This document shows, one piece after another, positions 17,025 through 26,561 of a stretch of DNA of 64,000 nucleotides. The position numbers and the translations under genes were made by a program. The notes below the pieces were generated by a model, which saw only the letters and a list, made by a program, of their open reading frames with translations, was not told the DNA's origin and did no database searches. Source of the stretch: an uncultured Bacteroidales bacterium (GTDB lineage Bacteria; Bacteroidota; Bacteroidia; Bacteroidales; Bacteroidaceae); contig CACYCZ010000091.1 of assembly GCA_902773055.1 (NCBI GenBank), positions 24,125 through 88,124 on the forward strand, given 5' to 3'. Each line of letters opens with the position of its first letter. Within the stretch, counting starts at the first letter, position 1.

Positions 17025-18755
17025 TTATTTGTTGTATCCCTTGTGAGTCATGAATTCCCAGATGCGATCCAGATATGTATAGCTGCCGGTGCCTGGAACA
17101 GCCTTGGCCTGGAAGCAATGGGGACGCAGTGCCAATGTGTGCAGTTCACTCTGGATACCCATGCTGCGCATCTTTTCCCATGTTTTGACAGAATTCATGG
17201 CTGCCCATTTGTCGGCATCACCATGGACGAAAAGCATGGGGACGGTCTTTAAATCAAAGGAAAAATCTGGTACCAGCACGTCGGAGTCTTCATTGCCTCC
17301 GTTAATGTTGGGCTTCATGGCACCGTCGGTCAAGGCATAGGCTGGATAAATACCGATGCCCCATTGTACGTTGCAGGGTTGCTTGTCGATATCATCAATG
17401 GGGAGATATGCCTGGTGCATGGAAGAGGTTACCCCCATCAGGGTAAGGTGACCACCTGCCGAACTGCCCATAATACCTATCCTCTCGGGATCCAGGCCAC
17501 GTTGTGCAGCTTCGCTGCGGACTATTCTGATGGCACGTTGCAAGTCTTGCCAGGCTGTGGTGTGCTTTGCCAGACCACTTTCGGGAGTAGGACGGGGAGT
17601 ACGGTATTTCATGGTTACTACAGTCATACCTTTCTCGTTGAGGTAACGCCGGGCAGGGGTTACCTCAAAGCCATCGGGGCTGTTGCTGTTGTAGCTCCCG
17701 CCAGAGTAGATGATTTGTATAGCTTTTGTCTTGAGCTCCTTGGGAAGATGCCATTCAAGGTAGGGTTTGCATTGGTTTTCCTGTACATCGGGCATTTTGC
17801 CTTCCGGCCAAATATCCTCGGTGATTTTTTCTGTGCGCGCATCGTCACTGGCATAGCGATTCATGAGTTCCTCTTGGGGTGCCAGCTGGCCGAGATATCC
17901 CATTTGGCGCATGAATTCCACCGCACGCTCAAAACCATAGACACCATGAGGCATATCCGGGTAAAGATGTAACTCGGCAGGAATGTTCATCTTGCGCAGT
18001 TGTCTGTAAACCAAAGTGGATGCCATGGGTGAATACTTGTCGTTTCCACCATGGAGCAGGCACAGGGAACAGGTTTTGTCATCAAACTTGAAGATGTTGC
18101 TCAGTTTTACATCAATGCCATATCCCAGACGGGAATTGGGCGTTCCTTTTTCACTGTCGTTGGTGGCATAAGCCGGTGAGTTGACGATTCCCCAGTTGAT
18201 ATGGCAACTTACCGTGTCGAGTTTATCAATGGGGGCATATGCAGGTGTGAGTGAACTGGTAGCCAACAGTAATGCAAGATGAGAACCTGCTGATTGTGAG
18301 ATGACTCCTATCTTTTCAGGATCGTATCCGCGTTTCTTGGCTTCATGGCGTACGATTCGTACAGCACGCTGACCATCTTCCCAGGCCGTCTGGTAGACAG
18401 GAAGGCCTTCGGGACGAGGGGTGCGGTAAACAAAGTTTACGCATTGGAATCCCAGTTTGGTGAGTTCGGAGTGCCATTGTTTGATGAATTGCATGTCACA
18501 GCAAGTATTATATCCGCCTCCACTGATGAGAATCATGCAACCACCATTAGGCTTGTCTGGTTTCTCATACCATTCAAGGTATGCTATTTTATGGTCTTTG
18601 GCTTTGAAATTCGCCTGCTTTGCTTCATCAAGCATTGCGGCAATTTGTTTTTCCTGACTATTGGGCATCTTGCCTTTGGGCCAAACAAATTCTCTTTCCC
18701 ATGCGAATGCTCCTATACAATATAGGATAAAGATAAGTGTGACAATTTTTCTCAT
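17025..18755 (-). CDS. Exported protein with two tandem alpha/beta-hydrolase (esterase) domains
   Basis: A 576-residue protein with a signal peptide (about residues 1-18) and two homologous halves. Half 1 (about 25-300) has the oxyanion loop ISGGGYN, nucleophile elbow VISQSAGSH (Ser155), the acid region HGGNDKYSPM and the histidine region MPHGVYGF. Half 2 (about 315-576) repeats each: YSGGSYN, IMGSSAGGH, HGDADKWAAM and RPHCFQAK. Both triads look intact. The family includes acetyl-xylan and other carbohydrate esterases (BD-FAE-like). A WPKGKMPN / WPEGKMPD segment opens each half. With GH27 alpha-galactosidase downstream, deacylation of a plant polysaccharide is the likely role (inference). Confidence 0.87.
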   Translation of the reverse strand: MRKIVTLIFILYCIGAFAWEREFVWPKGKMPNSQEKQIAAMLDEAKQANFKAKDHKIAYLEWYEKPDKPNGGCMILISGGGYNTCCDMQFIKQWHSELTKLGFQCVNFVYRTPRPEGLPVYQTAWEDGQRAVRIVRHEAKKRGYDPEKIGVISQSAGSHLALLLATSSLTPAYAPIDKLDTVSCHINWGIVNSPAYATNDSEKGTPNSRLGYGIDVKLSNIFKFDDKTCSLCLLHGGNDKYSPMASTLVYRQLRKMNIPAELHLYPDMPHGVYGFERAVEFMRQMGYLGQLAPQEELMNRYASDDARTEKITEDIWPEGKMPDVQENQCKPYLEWHLPKELKTKAIQIIYSGGSYNSNSPDGFEVTPARRYLNEKGMTVVTMKYRTPRPTPESGLAKHTTAWQDLQRAIRIVRSEAAQRGLDPERIGIMGSSAGGHLTLMGVTSSMHQAYLPIDDIDKQPCNVQWGIGIYPAYALTDGAMKPNINGGNEDSDVLVPDFSFDLKTVPMLFVHGDADKWAAMNSVKTWEKMRSMGIQSELHTLALRPHCFQAKAVPGTGSYTYLDRIWEFMTHKGYNK

Positions 18756-18781
18756 ATCGGTTGATGTTATTGATTTTGCTA

Positions 18782-18789
18782 CAAATATA
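18782..18789 (-). promoter_or_regulatory. Putative -7 element of esterase-GH27 unit
   Basis: TATATTTG on the minus strand lies 26 bases before the ATG at 18755. No convincing -33 is seen. Confidence 0.45.
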
Positions 18790-18882
18790 GAGAAAAAGTC
18801 TATTGTTTAGCGGCTGAAAATGAATAAAAATGAAAAAATCATAAAAAAAGTTTGTCCGCGGTAGAGTCTGTTTTACAAAAAA

Positions 18883-18912
18883 AGCGCTACGACCTATAAA
18901 AGGTGTAGCGCT
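18883..18912 (-). terminator. Intrinsic terminator of nuo operon
   Basis: Arms 18883-18895 and 18901-18912 (AGCGCTAC core, one bulged base) are followed on the minus strand by TTTTTTGTAAAA. It lies 24 bases past the nuoN stop. Confidence 0.85.
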
Positions 18913-18936
18913 CTCGGATGGATATAGTTTATTTTT

Positions 18937-20403
18937 TTACATGCCGTAGCTCAGATTGCTCAGAATATCAATATATCCGTAGATACAGCTGATAATGCCT
19001 CCGAAAACGACACCCAAGGTACAGATGACGATGGCAATCTTGCTGTAGGAATCGCTTTTGAACAGGGCAATTGGCTCATTACTCTTCATAATATACATGG
19101 CTTTGACAATGAGCAGATAGTAGTACAGGGAAATAACAGTGTTGACCAAAGCTATGAACACGAGTACGGGAAAACCTGCGTTAAAAGCTGCCATGAAGAT
19201 GAAAAATTTGGAGAAGAAACCTGCAAAGGGTGGTATGCCCGCCAGAGAGAACAGGCAGAGTGTCATAATAAACGACAATTTGGGGTTAGTCTGGTAAAAC
19301 CCGTTGTAGTCGCTGATGTTGATTTTTCCGCTATTCTGTTCGGTGACGTTGATAATGAGGAAGACTCCAAGGTTGGCTACCATGTAAACAAAGAGGTAGT
19401 AAACCAAAGATGTCATGCCTTGAGCTGTTCCTCCCATGACACCAAGGACCAAATAGCCAGCTTGGCTTATGGCAGAGAAAGCCATGAATCGTTTGATGTT
19501 ATTCTGGCGTACGGCAAAGATGTTGGCAATGGTGATGCTGAAAATGATAATCCACAGCATAATGATGTCCCACTGCTCAATCATAGGTTGAAATACCTTG
19601 AAAAGAATGGTAAATAACACAAATGCTGCAGCACCCTTGGAAATAACACTGAGATAGCCGGTTACTGTAGTTGGAGCTCCTTGATAGGTGTCGGCTGTCC
19701 ACAGATGAAAAGGAACAAGTGAAATCTTGAAGCCGATACCGCTGATGAACAGTACAAGGGCAACTAATTGCAAAGTGTTGTTTGTATCAAACTTGCAGGC
19801 AAGTTCATTGAAGTACATAGTTCCGCAGGTACCATAGATAAGCGAGATGCCATATAGCAGCAGACCACTGGAAAAAAGTGCCGTAAGAATGTATTTCGCA
19901 GCAGCTTCGGCTGATTCCTGATTATTCTTCGTATAGGCAATGAGAGCAGTCATGGGAATGGATGCCAGTTCAAGGCCGATAAAGAACATGAGGAAATGAC
20001 CAGACGACATCATGTAGTACATACCGAGCAGTGTAGAAAGAGTCAGCAGATAGAATTCCCCTTCCTTGACTTGGTTCTCAGGGCGTTTCAGCCAATTGTT
20101 AGCCATGAGGAATACAATGATGGTGCCGATGTTGAGAACAACCTTGACTAGGGTCATCATGGGAGTGTTGTGGTACATACCTCCGAAGGCATCAACAATG
20201 CCGTTACCGCAGGGACAGATTAAGGCCGATGCGATATATGCGGTCTGGAGAAGCAAAAGTCCAGAAGGAAGTAAGGACATAGCCTTGGATGCCATCTCGG
20301 ACTTGTGTTCTCCGCAGAGAAACAAATCTGCTAAAAACAGGATGACGATGACAGCAATGAGAGATATCTCGTCATGCATATTTAAAAATTGAGAATAATC
20401 CAT
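18937..20403 (-). CDS. nuoN: NADH-quinone oxidoreductase subunit N
   Basis: A 488-residue antiporter-like membrane subunit with about fourteen hydrophobic segments. The proton-translocation region [15 protein letters not shown] (Glu/Lys in TM5-7) and the TM7-8 segment [14 protein letters not shown] are the conserved Complex1_M / NuoN signatures. It is one of three Mrp-like proton-pumping subunits of complex I. It is the last gene of the operon, 20 bases after nuoM, and is followed by a strong terminator. Confidence 0.95.
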   Translation of the reverse strand: MDYSQFLNMHDEISLIAVIVILFLADLFLCGEHKSEMASKAMSLLPSGLLLLQTAYIASALICPCGNGIVDAFGGMYHNTPMMTLVKVVLNIGTIIVFLMANNWLKRPENQVKEGEFYLLTLSTLLGMYYMMSSGHFLMFFIGLELASIPMTALIAYTKNNQESAEAAAKYILTALFSSGLLLYGISLIYGTCGTMYFNELACKFDTNNTLQLVALVLFISGIGFKISLVPFHLWTADTYQGAPTTVTGYLSVISKGAAAFVLFTILFKVFQPMIEQWDIIMLWIIIFSITIANIFAVRQNNIKRFMAFSAISQAGYLVLGVMGGTAQGMTSLVYYLFVYMVANLGVFLIINVTEQNSGKINISDYNGFYQTNPKLSFIMTLCLFSLAGIPPFAGFFSKFFIFMAAFNAGFPVLVFIALVNTVISLYYYLLIVKAMYIMKSNEPIALFKSDSYSKIAIVICTLGVVFGGIISCIYGYIDILSNLSYGM

Positions 20404-20423
20404 TTCTTTTTGATTTTAAGTGA

Positions 20424-21947
20424 TTACATAAAGGGATTGGATTGTGAGATTAAGTGACCAACGGTTTTTACGTTGTCAATGACTGGAGCTACGCTGTGGC
20501 TGATAAGCTCGCTGAGCCATCCTGGAGCCATACCGATGCCTGCAATACAGCAGATCAGACAAATGACAGCAAAACGTTCTTCCCAGTGGGCATCATGAAT
20601 CTTGGCATGCTCGGGATTCTGGTTGACACCATAGAGAATCTTGCCAATCATGCGCAAAATATATACGGCAGCTACAACAATACTTGTTGTGGCCATGATG
20701 GTGAGTATGCGGTGGAAAGTGTCAGCATTCTCAAAAGAACCGACGAAAATGGTCATTTCGGCAACAAAACCGCTCAAACCTGGTAATCCCAAGTTGGCCA
20801 GACCGGCAATGGCGAATCCAACAGAGAGGAAAGGTACGATGCGCATTAGCCCATTTAATTGACGGATGTCACGTGTATGTGCACGGTGATAAATCATACC
20901 GATGATAGCGAAGAAAAGGGCTGTCATTAATCCATGGCTGAGCATTTGGAGAATGGCACCAGTTGATGCCGTAGTGGTCAGCATAAGGATTGCGAAGAGT
21001 ACCATGCCACAATGAGACACAGAAGAATAAGCATTAAGATATTTCAAGTCAGTCTGTACACATGCACTCAAAGCTCCATAGACAACACCTGTTGCTGTGA
21101 GGATAAGGAATATCCAACTTAACTCATTAGCGGCTTCTGGAAGAAGATAGATTGCAATGCGGAAACAGCCATAGCCTCCTAACTTCATCAGTACACCTGC
21201 ATGAAGCATGGATACAGCTGTAGGTGCTGACGCATGACCATCTGGACTCCATGTATGGAATGGGAACATGGCGCCAAGTACACCGAAACCAATAAAGGTA
21301 AATGGGAACCATATACATTGTTTGGAAAAGTCAATGATATGGGCACCACCGGTGTGATTGGCAATATCAACGACATTCATGGTCTGACCACCGGCACCAT
21401 AAAAGATGCCGAATATACCAAGCATCAGGAAAGCAGAGGCTCCCATCAGCATAAGAGTCAGTTTCATTGCAGAATATTCTTTATGGCCAGAACCCCATAC
21501 TCCGATAAGCAAGTACATGGGAATGAGCGCAATTTCATAGAACATGAACATCATGAACATGTCAACGGAGATGAAAAATCCAAAAACGCCCATTGAAAGG
21601 AGGGTAAACCATAGGAAATATTCTTTGCACATATCCCAGGAAACAAATGTACCCGTGAATACGATGACGCCCGAGAGTAGCAGCATAGCTACGGATATGC
21701 CGTCAACGCCGACGGAGTAACTGATGTGTAATGGCTCAAACCATACGAAACTTGCGGTGTAGAGCATTTCAGCGGTAGCTCCTCCTGAACGGTCGCTGAT
21801 AAATTTGAGTGTCAGGGCGATAGCTAATGCCAAAAGGGCAGAACTACCGACGACCATGACGGTACGGATGCCTTTTTGCTCCTTTGCCAACCATAGACCA
21901 AATAGCATAAGGAGCGGAATCAATACAAATAATGATAGAAAATTCAT
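20424..21947 (-). CDS. nuoM: NADH-quinone oxidoreductase subunit M
   Basis: A 507-residue polytopic subunit. It carries FMFYEIALIPMYLLIG (the conserved Glu of TM5) and FPFHTWSPDGHASAPTAVSM, the diagnostic NuoM motif. Later comes LNAYSSVSHCGMV, where the conserved Lys/His line of the antiporter channel lies. It forms the middle proton channel of the complex I membrane arm. It is 13 bases downstream of nuoL. Confidence 0.95.
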   Translation of the reverse strand: MNFLSLFVLIPLLMLFGLWLAKEQKGIRTVMVVGSSALLALAIALTLKFISDRSGGATAEMLYTASFVWFEPLHISYSVGVDGISVAMLLLSGVIVFTGTFVSWDMCKEYFLWFTLLSMGVFGFFISVDMFMMFMFYEIALIPMYLLIGVWGSGHKEYSAMKLTLMLMGASAFLMLGIFGIFYGAGGQTMNVVDIANHTGGAHIIDFSKQCIWFPFTFIGFGVLGAMFPFHTWSPDGHASAPTAVSMLHAGVLMKLGGYGCFRIAIYLLPEAANELSWIFLILTATGVVYGALSACVQTDLKYLNAYSSVSHCGMVLFAILMLTTTASTGAILQMLSHGLMTALFFAIIGMIYHRAHTRDIRQLNGLMRIVPFLSVGFAIAGLANLGLPGLSGFVAEMTIFVGSFENADTFHRILTIMATTSIVVAAVYILRMIGKILYGVNQNPEHAKIHDAHWEERFAVICLICCIAGIGMAPGWLSELISHSVAPVIDNVKTVGHLISQSNPFM

Positions 21948-21960
21948 ATCGCGGTAGTTT

Positions 21961-23934
21961 TTAAAGAATCATTAATATTAGAACCAATATACCGATGAGG
22001 AATACGAGGGCGTATTGCTGTACACGACCACTTTGGAAACCTTTGATGTTGTTGCTTAGTGTGTGTGTGCCCCATGCAAGGAAGTTGAAGAATCCGTCAA
22101 TGACGTGACGATCAAACCATGCAATAGGACGGCTTACATATGCAAAAATGATTCTATGGGTTATAAATTGATATACTTCATCCATATAGAAACGTTTGTA
22201 TGCCCAGCGGTGCAGGCGTGGAGCAGCATTGTACATTCTGTCTGCAACGGGTTGTGTCTCTCCTTTGAAAATGTATGTAGCCAATGCAATGGAGCAAATA
22301 GCAATAATAGTGGAAAGACTTGCAACAGAGGGGTCAAAGTGTATGCGATAATCTTGCCCGTCGGCGCTGATGAGGCTGCCGAAGCTGTAACCTTCAAACA
22401 AGCCGAAACCTGCCAGAGTCGTATAGATACCGACACCAACGGTGATGATACTCAGTATAACGAGAGGTGCCGTCATGATTGTTTCCTCATGTGGGGTATG
22501 TTCTGTGTGCAGTTCCTTGTTTTCTGTTCCCCAGAATATGCCGTAGTACAGACGGAACATATAGAATGCCGTCATGGCGGCGATGGCTGTCATGATGTAT
22601 CCTACAGCGGGACTGTAAGCCATACATGCTGTAATAATCTCATCCTTGCTGCTGAAGCCGGAGAAGAATGGAATGCCACTGATAGCCAAGCAGCTGATGA
22701 GGAATGTGGCATGGGTGATGGGCAGATATTTGCGCAGACCTCCCATGGCTACCATTTCATTGCTGTGAACTGCATGGATAATGCAGCCGGCACCGAGGAA
22801 TAGACAAGCCTTGAACATGGCATGTGTAAACAGGTGAAACATTGAAGCCATGTAACCGATGCTTCCGGCATGTTCATGCCCAGTGGTTATTTCTGTGCAG
22901 ACGCCGAGGGCAACCATCATGAAAGCAATCTGTGAAATAGTAGAGAATGCCAAGACGCGTTTGATGTCGCTCTGTGCGCATGCTACTGATGCTGCATAGA
23001 AGGCGGTAAATACACCGACCCAGATGATGATGGGCATCCAGTCTTGTGCATAGGTTACCCACAAGGGAAACAATCGTGCAACTTGGTATACACCTGCAAC
23101 CACCATGGTAGCAGCGTGAATCAGTGCACTGACAGGAGTCGGACCTTCCATTGCATCGGGCAGCCAAATGTGGAGTGGGAACATAGCACTCTTGCCGGCG
23201 CCACCAATAAACATGAGTGTCAGTGCTGTCGGTAGGATAAATCCTCCGGCTGCTATAGCCTTGTCTATACCGCATGGAATGAAGGGCGTCGTGCCTTCTG
23301 CCATCTGTAGGTTATTAACGAAGTCAAAGGAGAAACTGCCAGTGTAGTAACCGAAGATTAGGATACCAATGAGGAAACCTAAATCAGCAAAGCGCGTTAC
23401 GATGAAAGCTTTCTTACTTGCCGCAACGGCTGCAGGCAGGGTGTAATAAAATCCGATAAGTAGATAGGAACTGACACCTACCAATTCCCAGAAGAGGTAC
23501 ATCTGGAAGATATTGGTTGCGACAACTAGTCCCAGCATGGACATGGTGAAAAGGCTGAGGAATGCGTAGTAGCGTTGGAAACCGCGTTCACCTTTCATGT
23601 AGCCGAAGGAGTAGATGTGAACCATGAATGATACTGTCGTAATGACAATGAGCATCATGACAGAAATAGGGTCAAGCAATATACCTAAATCAAAGTTTAA
23701 GTGTCCGAGGGGTAGCCAAGTTGCGTTGTATGGTACTAATGTGGCATAGGAGCCATCAGCACAACGGTCGGCAGTGAAATACGTGTATGCAGTGCAATAG
23801 GAGAGAATGGTAATGGCAGCAAGTACTGTGGTTCCAATCAGTCCAGAGGTGCGATGGCTAAGCCATTTTCCTGCAAGTCCCAGGAAGAGGAAAGAGAGAA
23901 ATGGCAATAGCAGAATGAGAATTGTATATTCCAT
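21961..23934 (-). CDS. nuoL: NADH-quinone oxidoreductase subunit L
   Basis: A 657-residue distal membrane-arm subunit. It shows FWELVGVSSYLLIGFYY, FPLHIWLPDAMEGPTPVSAL and VLAFSTISQIAFMMVALG, the NuoL signatures. The C-terminal part contains the long amphipathic lateral helix region followed by a last membrane segment. It is the terminal proton-pumping antiporter-like subunit. Length is in the normal range (610-680). Confidence 0.95.
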   Translation of the reverse strand: MEYTILILLLPFLSFLFLGLAGKWLSHRTSGLIGTTVLAAITILSYCTAYTYFTADRCADGSYATLVPYNATWLPLGHLNFDLGILLDPISVMMLIVITTVSFMVHIYSFGYMKGERGFQRYYAFLSLFTMSMLGLVVATNIFQMYLFWELVGVSSYLLIGFYYTLPAAVAASKKAFIVTRFADLGFLIGILIFGYYTGSFSFDFVNNLQMAEGTTPFIPCGIDKAIAAGGFILPTALTLMFIGGAGKSAMFPLHIWLPDAMEGPTPVSALIHAATMVVAGVYQVARLFPLWVTYAQDWMPIIIWVGVFTAFYAASVACAQSDIKRVLAFSTISQIAFMMVALGVCTEITTGHEHAGSIGYMASMFHLFTHAMFKACLFLGAGCIIHAVHSNEMVAMGGLRKYLPITHATFLISCLAISGIPFFSGFSSKDEIITACMAYSPAVGYIMTAIAAMTAFYMFRLYYGIFWGTENKELHTEHTPHEETIMTAPLVILSIITVGVGIYTTLAGFGLFEGYSFGSLISADGQDYRIHFDPSVASLSTIIAICSIALATYIFKGETQPVADRMYNAAPRLHRWAYKRFYMDEVYQFITHRIIFAYVSRPIAWFDRHVIDGFFNFLAWGTHTLSNNIKGFQSGRVQQYALVFLIGILVLILMIL

Positions 23935-23960
23935 AATTTAAATTCTTATTTTTAGTGTTA

Positions 23961-24311
23961 TTACCATTTAAGTTTGTCAAGATTTCCAACGAAGTTGTTC
24001 TTCAGATTGCGGTAGATGTTAATCATTACGGCAATAGCAATGGCTGTCTCTGCTGCTGAAATTGCGATGGAGAACAGTGTGAAGATATAACCTTCTTGTC
24101 CGTTGGGGAAAAGCAGGCGGTTGAATGCAGCGAAGTTGATGTCGGCGGCATTCAGCATCAGTTCGACGGAAATCAGAATGGCCAGTGTGTTTCGGCGGGT
24201 CAGGAAGCCATAGATGCCGATAAACATCATCAGGGCCGATAGAATGAGAAACCATGAAATGTCAACGTGGATCCCCAATACAATATTTAATATATCATTT
24301 AATCTATCCAT
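23961..24311 (-). CDS. nuoK: NADH-quinone oxidoreductase subunit K
   Basis: A 116-residue protein with three membrane segments. ISVELMLNAADINF carries the conserved intramembrane Glu used in proton transfer, and AETAIAIAVMINIYR contains the second conserved Glu. Both are invariant in NuoK/ND4L. There is a short extra N-terminus (about 14 residues) compared with E. coli NuoK; an internal start is possible. Confidence 0.93.
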   Translation of the reverse strand: MDRLNDILNIVLGIHVDISWFLILSALMMFIGIYGFLTRRNTLAILISVELMLNAADINFAAFNRLLFPNGQEGYIFTLFSIAISAAETAIAIAVMINIYRNLKNNFVGNLDKLKW

Positions 24312-24323
24312 GTCTTTTGATTT

Positions 24324-24833
24324 TTAATGTTTACGGGCAATGATAAGACTGCCGACAATACATGCTAAAAGTAAGATACTCACAATTTCAAAGGGAAGGA
24401 GATAGCCGAATTTGTCGGATGAGAGCAACTGTTCTCCGAGGAGGCTGACTGGTGTTGTCTGTTCTGACGGAGGTGTGAGGATGTTCTCGGCAAATTGGTG
24501 TGTAATGATGGCGAAGAGGAATAATCCTGCACCGCAGAGTGATGCAACCAATGCTGCAAACTTCTTTGCCAGTGAAACGGTGGGATTCTTCTTGTCTTGG
24601 CGTCCTGTAAGCATCAGGGCGAAGATGTAAAGCACTACTACACCTCCGGCATATACCATTACCTGAACTGAGCCTAGGAAAGTGTATCCCATGAGAAAGT
24701 ATAGTCCGGCTGTACCGAACAATACAAACATCAGATATGTGGCGGCGCGCATGATACGCTTGGTTGTTACCGCCATGATACCGCAGCCTAAGATGATGGC
24801 TGCAAGAATGAGAAATATTATTGTCTGTGCCAT
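24324..24833 (-). CDS. nuoJ: NADH-quinone oxidoreductase subunit J
   Basis: A 169-residue protein with five membrane segments. It matches NuoJ/ND6 by MRAATYLMFVLFGTAGLYFL and FLGSVQVMVYAGGVVVLYIF, the pi-bulge helix of the quinone-coupling region. It lies 12 bases upstream of nuoK and 3 bases downstream of nuoI. Confidence 0.94.
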   Translation of the reverse strand: MAQTIIFLILAAIILGCGIMAVTTKRIMRAATYLMFVLFGTAGLYFLMGYTFLGSVQVMVYAGGVVVLYIFALMLTGRQDKKNPTVSLAKKFAALVASLCGAGLFLFAIITHQFAENILTPPSEQTTPVSLLGEQLLSSDKFGYLLPFEIVSILLLACIVGSLIIARKH

Positions 24834-24836
24834 AGG

Positions 24837-25454
24837 TTAGTCCTCCTTTTTTGTTTCTATTGGTTCTGTGGCGGCAACTTTTTCCTGCTGTGGCGTTTCG
24901 CCAGTTTCAGTTTTGGGCTCACCTGTTGTTTGTGTTCCGGCAGGTTGGCCCTGGGGTGTTGCAGTTGGTTTGGAAGCTATGACAGGTTTTGGCCTTTCCT
25001 GGCATTTGCTGCCGGGGTGGTTGAGAACCTTTATCAGTTTGCTCTTATCAAATACAGCCTGTTCAAATTCTTGATTGAATTGGATGGCGCCCTGTGGACA
25101 TGCTGTAACACAGAGGTTACAGAACATGCATTGACCAATATTGTATTCATACTTAACGAGCTGTTTTTTCTTTTTGCCGTCTTCGGTTGTAACCATTTCG
25201 CTTGTTACTGTGATGCTGTCATTGGGACAGGCCATCTGGCAGAGTCCGCAGGCAATACATTTGTGCTCGTTGTTTTCGTTGTGTGGCATTTCCAGACAGA
25301 AGCGGTTCCTGTCTGTGAATGTCAACGTAGCTCTGTTTTCGGGGTATTGTTCTGTTTCGTGGTGCTCGAAAAAGACCTTGATGGATGTTTTCAATCCAAT
25401 TGTAAGGCTCTTAACGGCATCAAGAATACCACCAAAATATGTGTTGTTGTTCAT
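24837..25454 (-). CDS. nuoI: NADH-quinone oxidoreductase subunit I (2[4Fe-4S]) with long C-terminal tail
   Basis: A 205-residue protein with two Cys clusters, CIACGLCQMACP and CMFCNLCVTACP, that bind the N6a/N6b iron-sulfur clusters passing electrons to NuoB. Between them is a Lys-rich insert (DGKKKKQLVKYE). After the folded part (about residue 148) comes a roughly 57-residue tail rich in Pro, Thr, Gln and Glu with no predicted fold, which E. coli NuoI lacks. Because nuoEFG are absent, NuoI (or a ferredoxin docked on it) is the likely entry point for electrons (inference). Confidence 0.94.
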   Translation of the reverse strand: MNNNTYFGGILDAVKSLTIGLKTSIKVFFEHHETEQYPENRATLTFTDRNRFCLEMPHNENNEHKCIACGLCQMACPNDSITVTSEMVTTEDGKKKKQLVKYEYNIGQCMFCNLCVTACPQGAIQFNQEFEQAVFDKSKLIKVLNHPGSKCQERPKPVIASKPTATPQGQPAGTQTTGEPKTETGETPQQEKVAATEPIETKKED

Positions 25455-25470
25455 AATGTCTGTCCTTGAT

Positions 25471-26556
25471 TTACAATGTCAGGCCGAAGCATACGACAAT
25501 GGCCATGAGAATAATGTTAAACATACTGATAGGCATCAGGTATTTCCATTCGAGTGACAACAGCTGGTCTATTCGCAGGCGCGGATAAGTCCAGCGTATC
25601 CACATGAGAAGGAATACTACGAAGAATGCCTTGCCGAAGAACCAAACAAATCCCGGAATATAGCTCATGATAGTGTTGAAGCCGTCCAGTCCGGGAAAAT
25701 AGAGTGGAGCCCATCCTCCCAGGAATATGGTGGCTGCCATGGCGGCGCATATAAACAGGTTGAGGTATTCTGCCAGATAGAAGAAACCGAATCCCATACC
25801 TGAATACTCCGTATGGTAGCCGGCTGTCAGTTCGCTCTCTGCTTCGGGGAGGTCAAATGGACCACGGTTGCATTCGGCGTTGCCGGCAATGAGATAAATG
25901 ATGAAAGCCAGGACAGCGGGTACATGTCCTCTGACGATATTCCAGCCGTAATCTGCCTGCTGTTGGACAATTTCTGACAGTTGCATTGTTCCGCAGAGCA
26001 GCAACATGGTGAGCATGGTCATGCCTATACTCAGTTCATAACTGATGAGCTGTGCACCGCTTCGCATGGCACCGATCATGGGATATTTGCTGTGGCTGGC
26101 CCATCCTGCAAGAAGGATGCCTATTACTCCGATGCCCGACACGGCAATGAAGAAGAAGATGCCTACGTTGAAATCCAGGATCTCCAGCCCTTTGTTCCAT
26201 GGAATGCAGGAGAATGTCAGGAATGATGCTGTAAGGATAAAGAAGGGAGCCATGTCGTGGAGCATACGGTCGGACTGGCGCATCTTGATAATTTCCTTTG
26301 AGAGCATCTTGAATACGTCGGCGAAGACTTGCAGCAATCCCCATTTGCCAACACGGTTGGGACCGATGCGGCATTGGAAGAAAGCGCATATCTTGCGCTC
26401 AAGATAAATCAGTGCTATGGCCAGAATGGCATATAGCACAATGATGAAGAGCAGTACGATGACACACTCTATACCAATGACCAGCCACTCGGGAATGAAA
26501 TCTGTCAGCAGGTCATGAAACCATTTTGAAACTATACTAAAGTCAAACATACTCAT
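25471..26556 (-). CDS. nuoH: NADH-quinone oxidoreductase subunit H
   Basis: A 361-residue membrane subunit. It shows [30 protein letters not shown] (Glu-rich loop forming the quinone-chamber E-channel) and the conserved segment near [14 protein letters not shown], all characteristic of NuoH/ND1. It links the peripheral and membrane arms. Confidence 0.96.
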   Translation of the reverse strand: MSMFDFSIVSKWFHDLLTDFIPEWLVIGIECVIVLLFIIVLYAILAIALIYLERKICAFFQCRIGPNRVGKWGLLQVFADVFKMLSKEIIKMRQSDRMLHDMAPFFILTASFLTFSCIPWNKGLEILDFNVGIFFFIAVSGIGVIGILLAGWASHSKYPMIGAMRSGAQLISYELSIGMTMLTMLLLCGTMQLSEIVQQQADYGWNIVRGHVPAVLAFIIYLIAGNAECNRGPFDLPEAESELTAGYHTEYSGMGFGFFYLAEYLNLFICAAMAATIFLGGWAPLYFPGLDGFNTIMSYIPGFVWFFGKAFFVVFLLMWIRWTYPRLRIDQLLSLEWKYLMPISMFNIILMAIVVCFGLTL

Positions 26557-26561
26557 TCTTT

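Noticed and set aside
22063..22803. 246-codon plus-strand open frame inside nuoL
   Set aside because: Antisense shadow of nuoL; Cys-rich and without any known motif.
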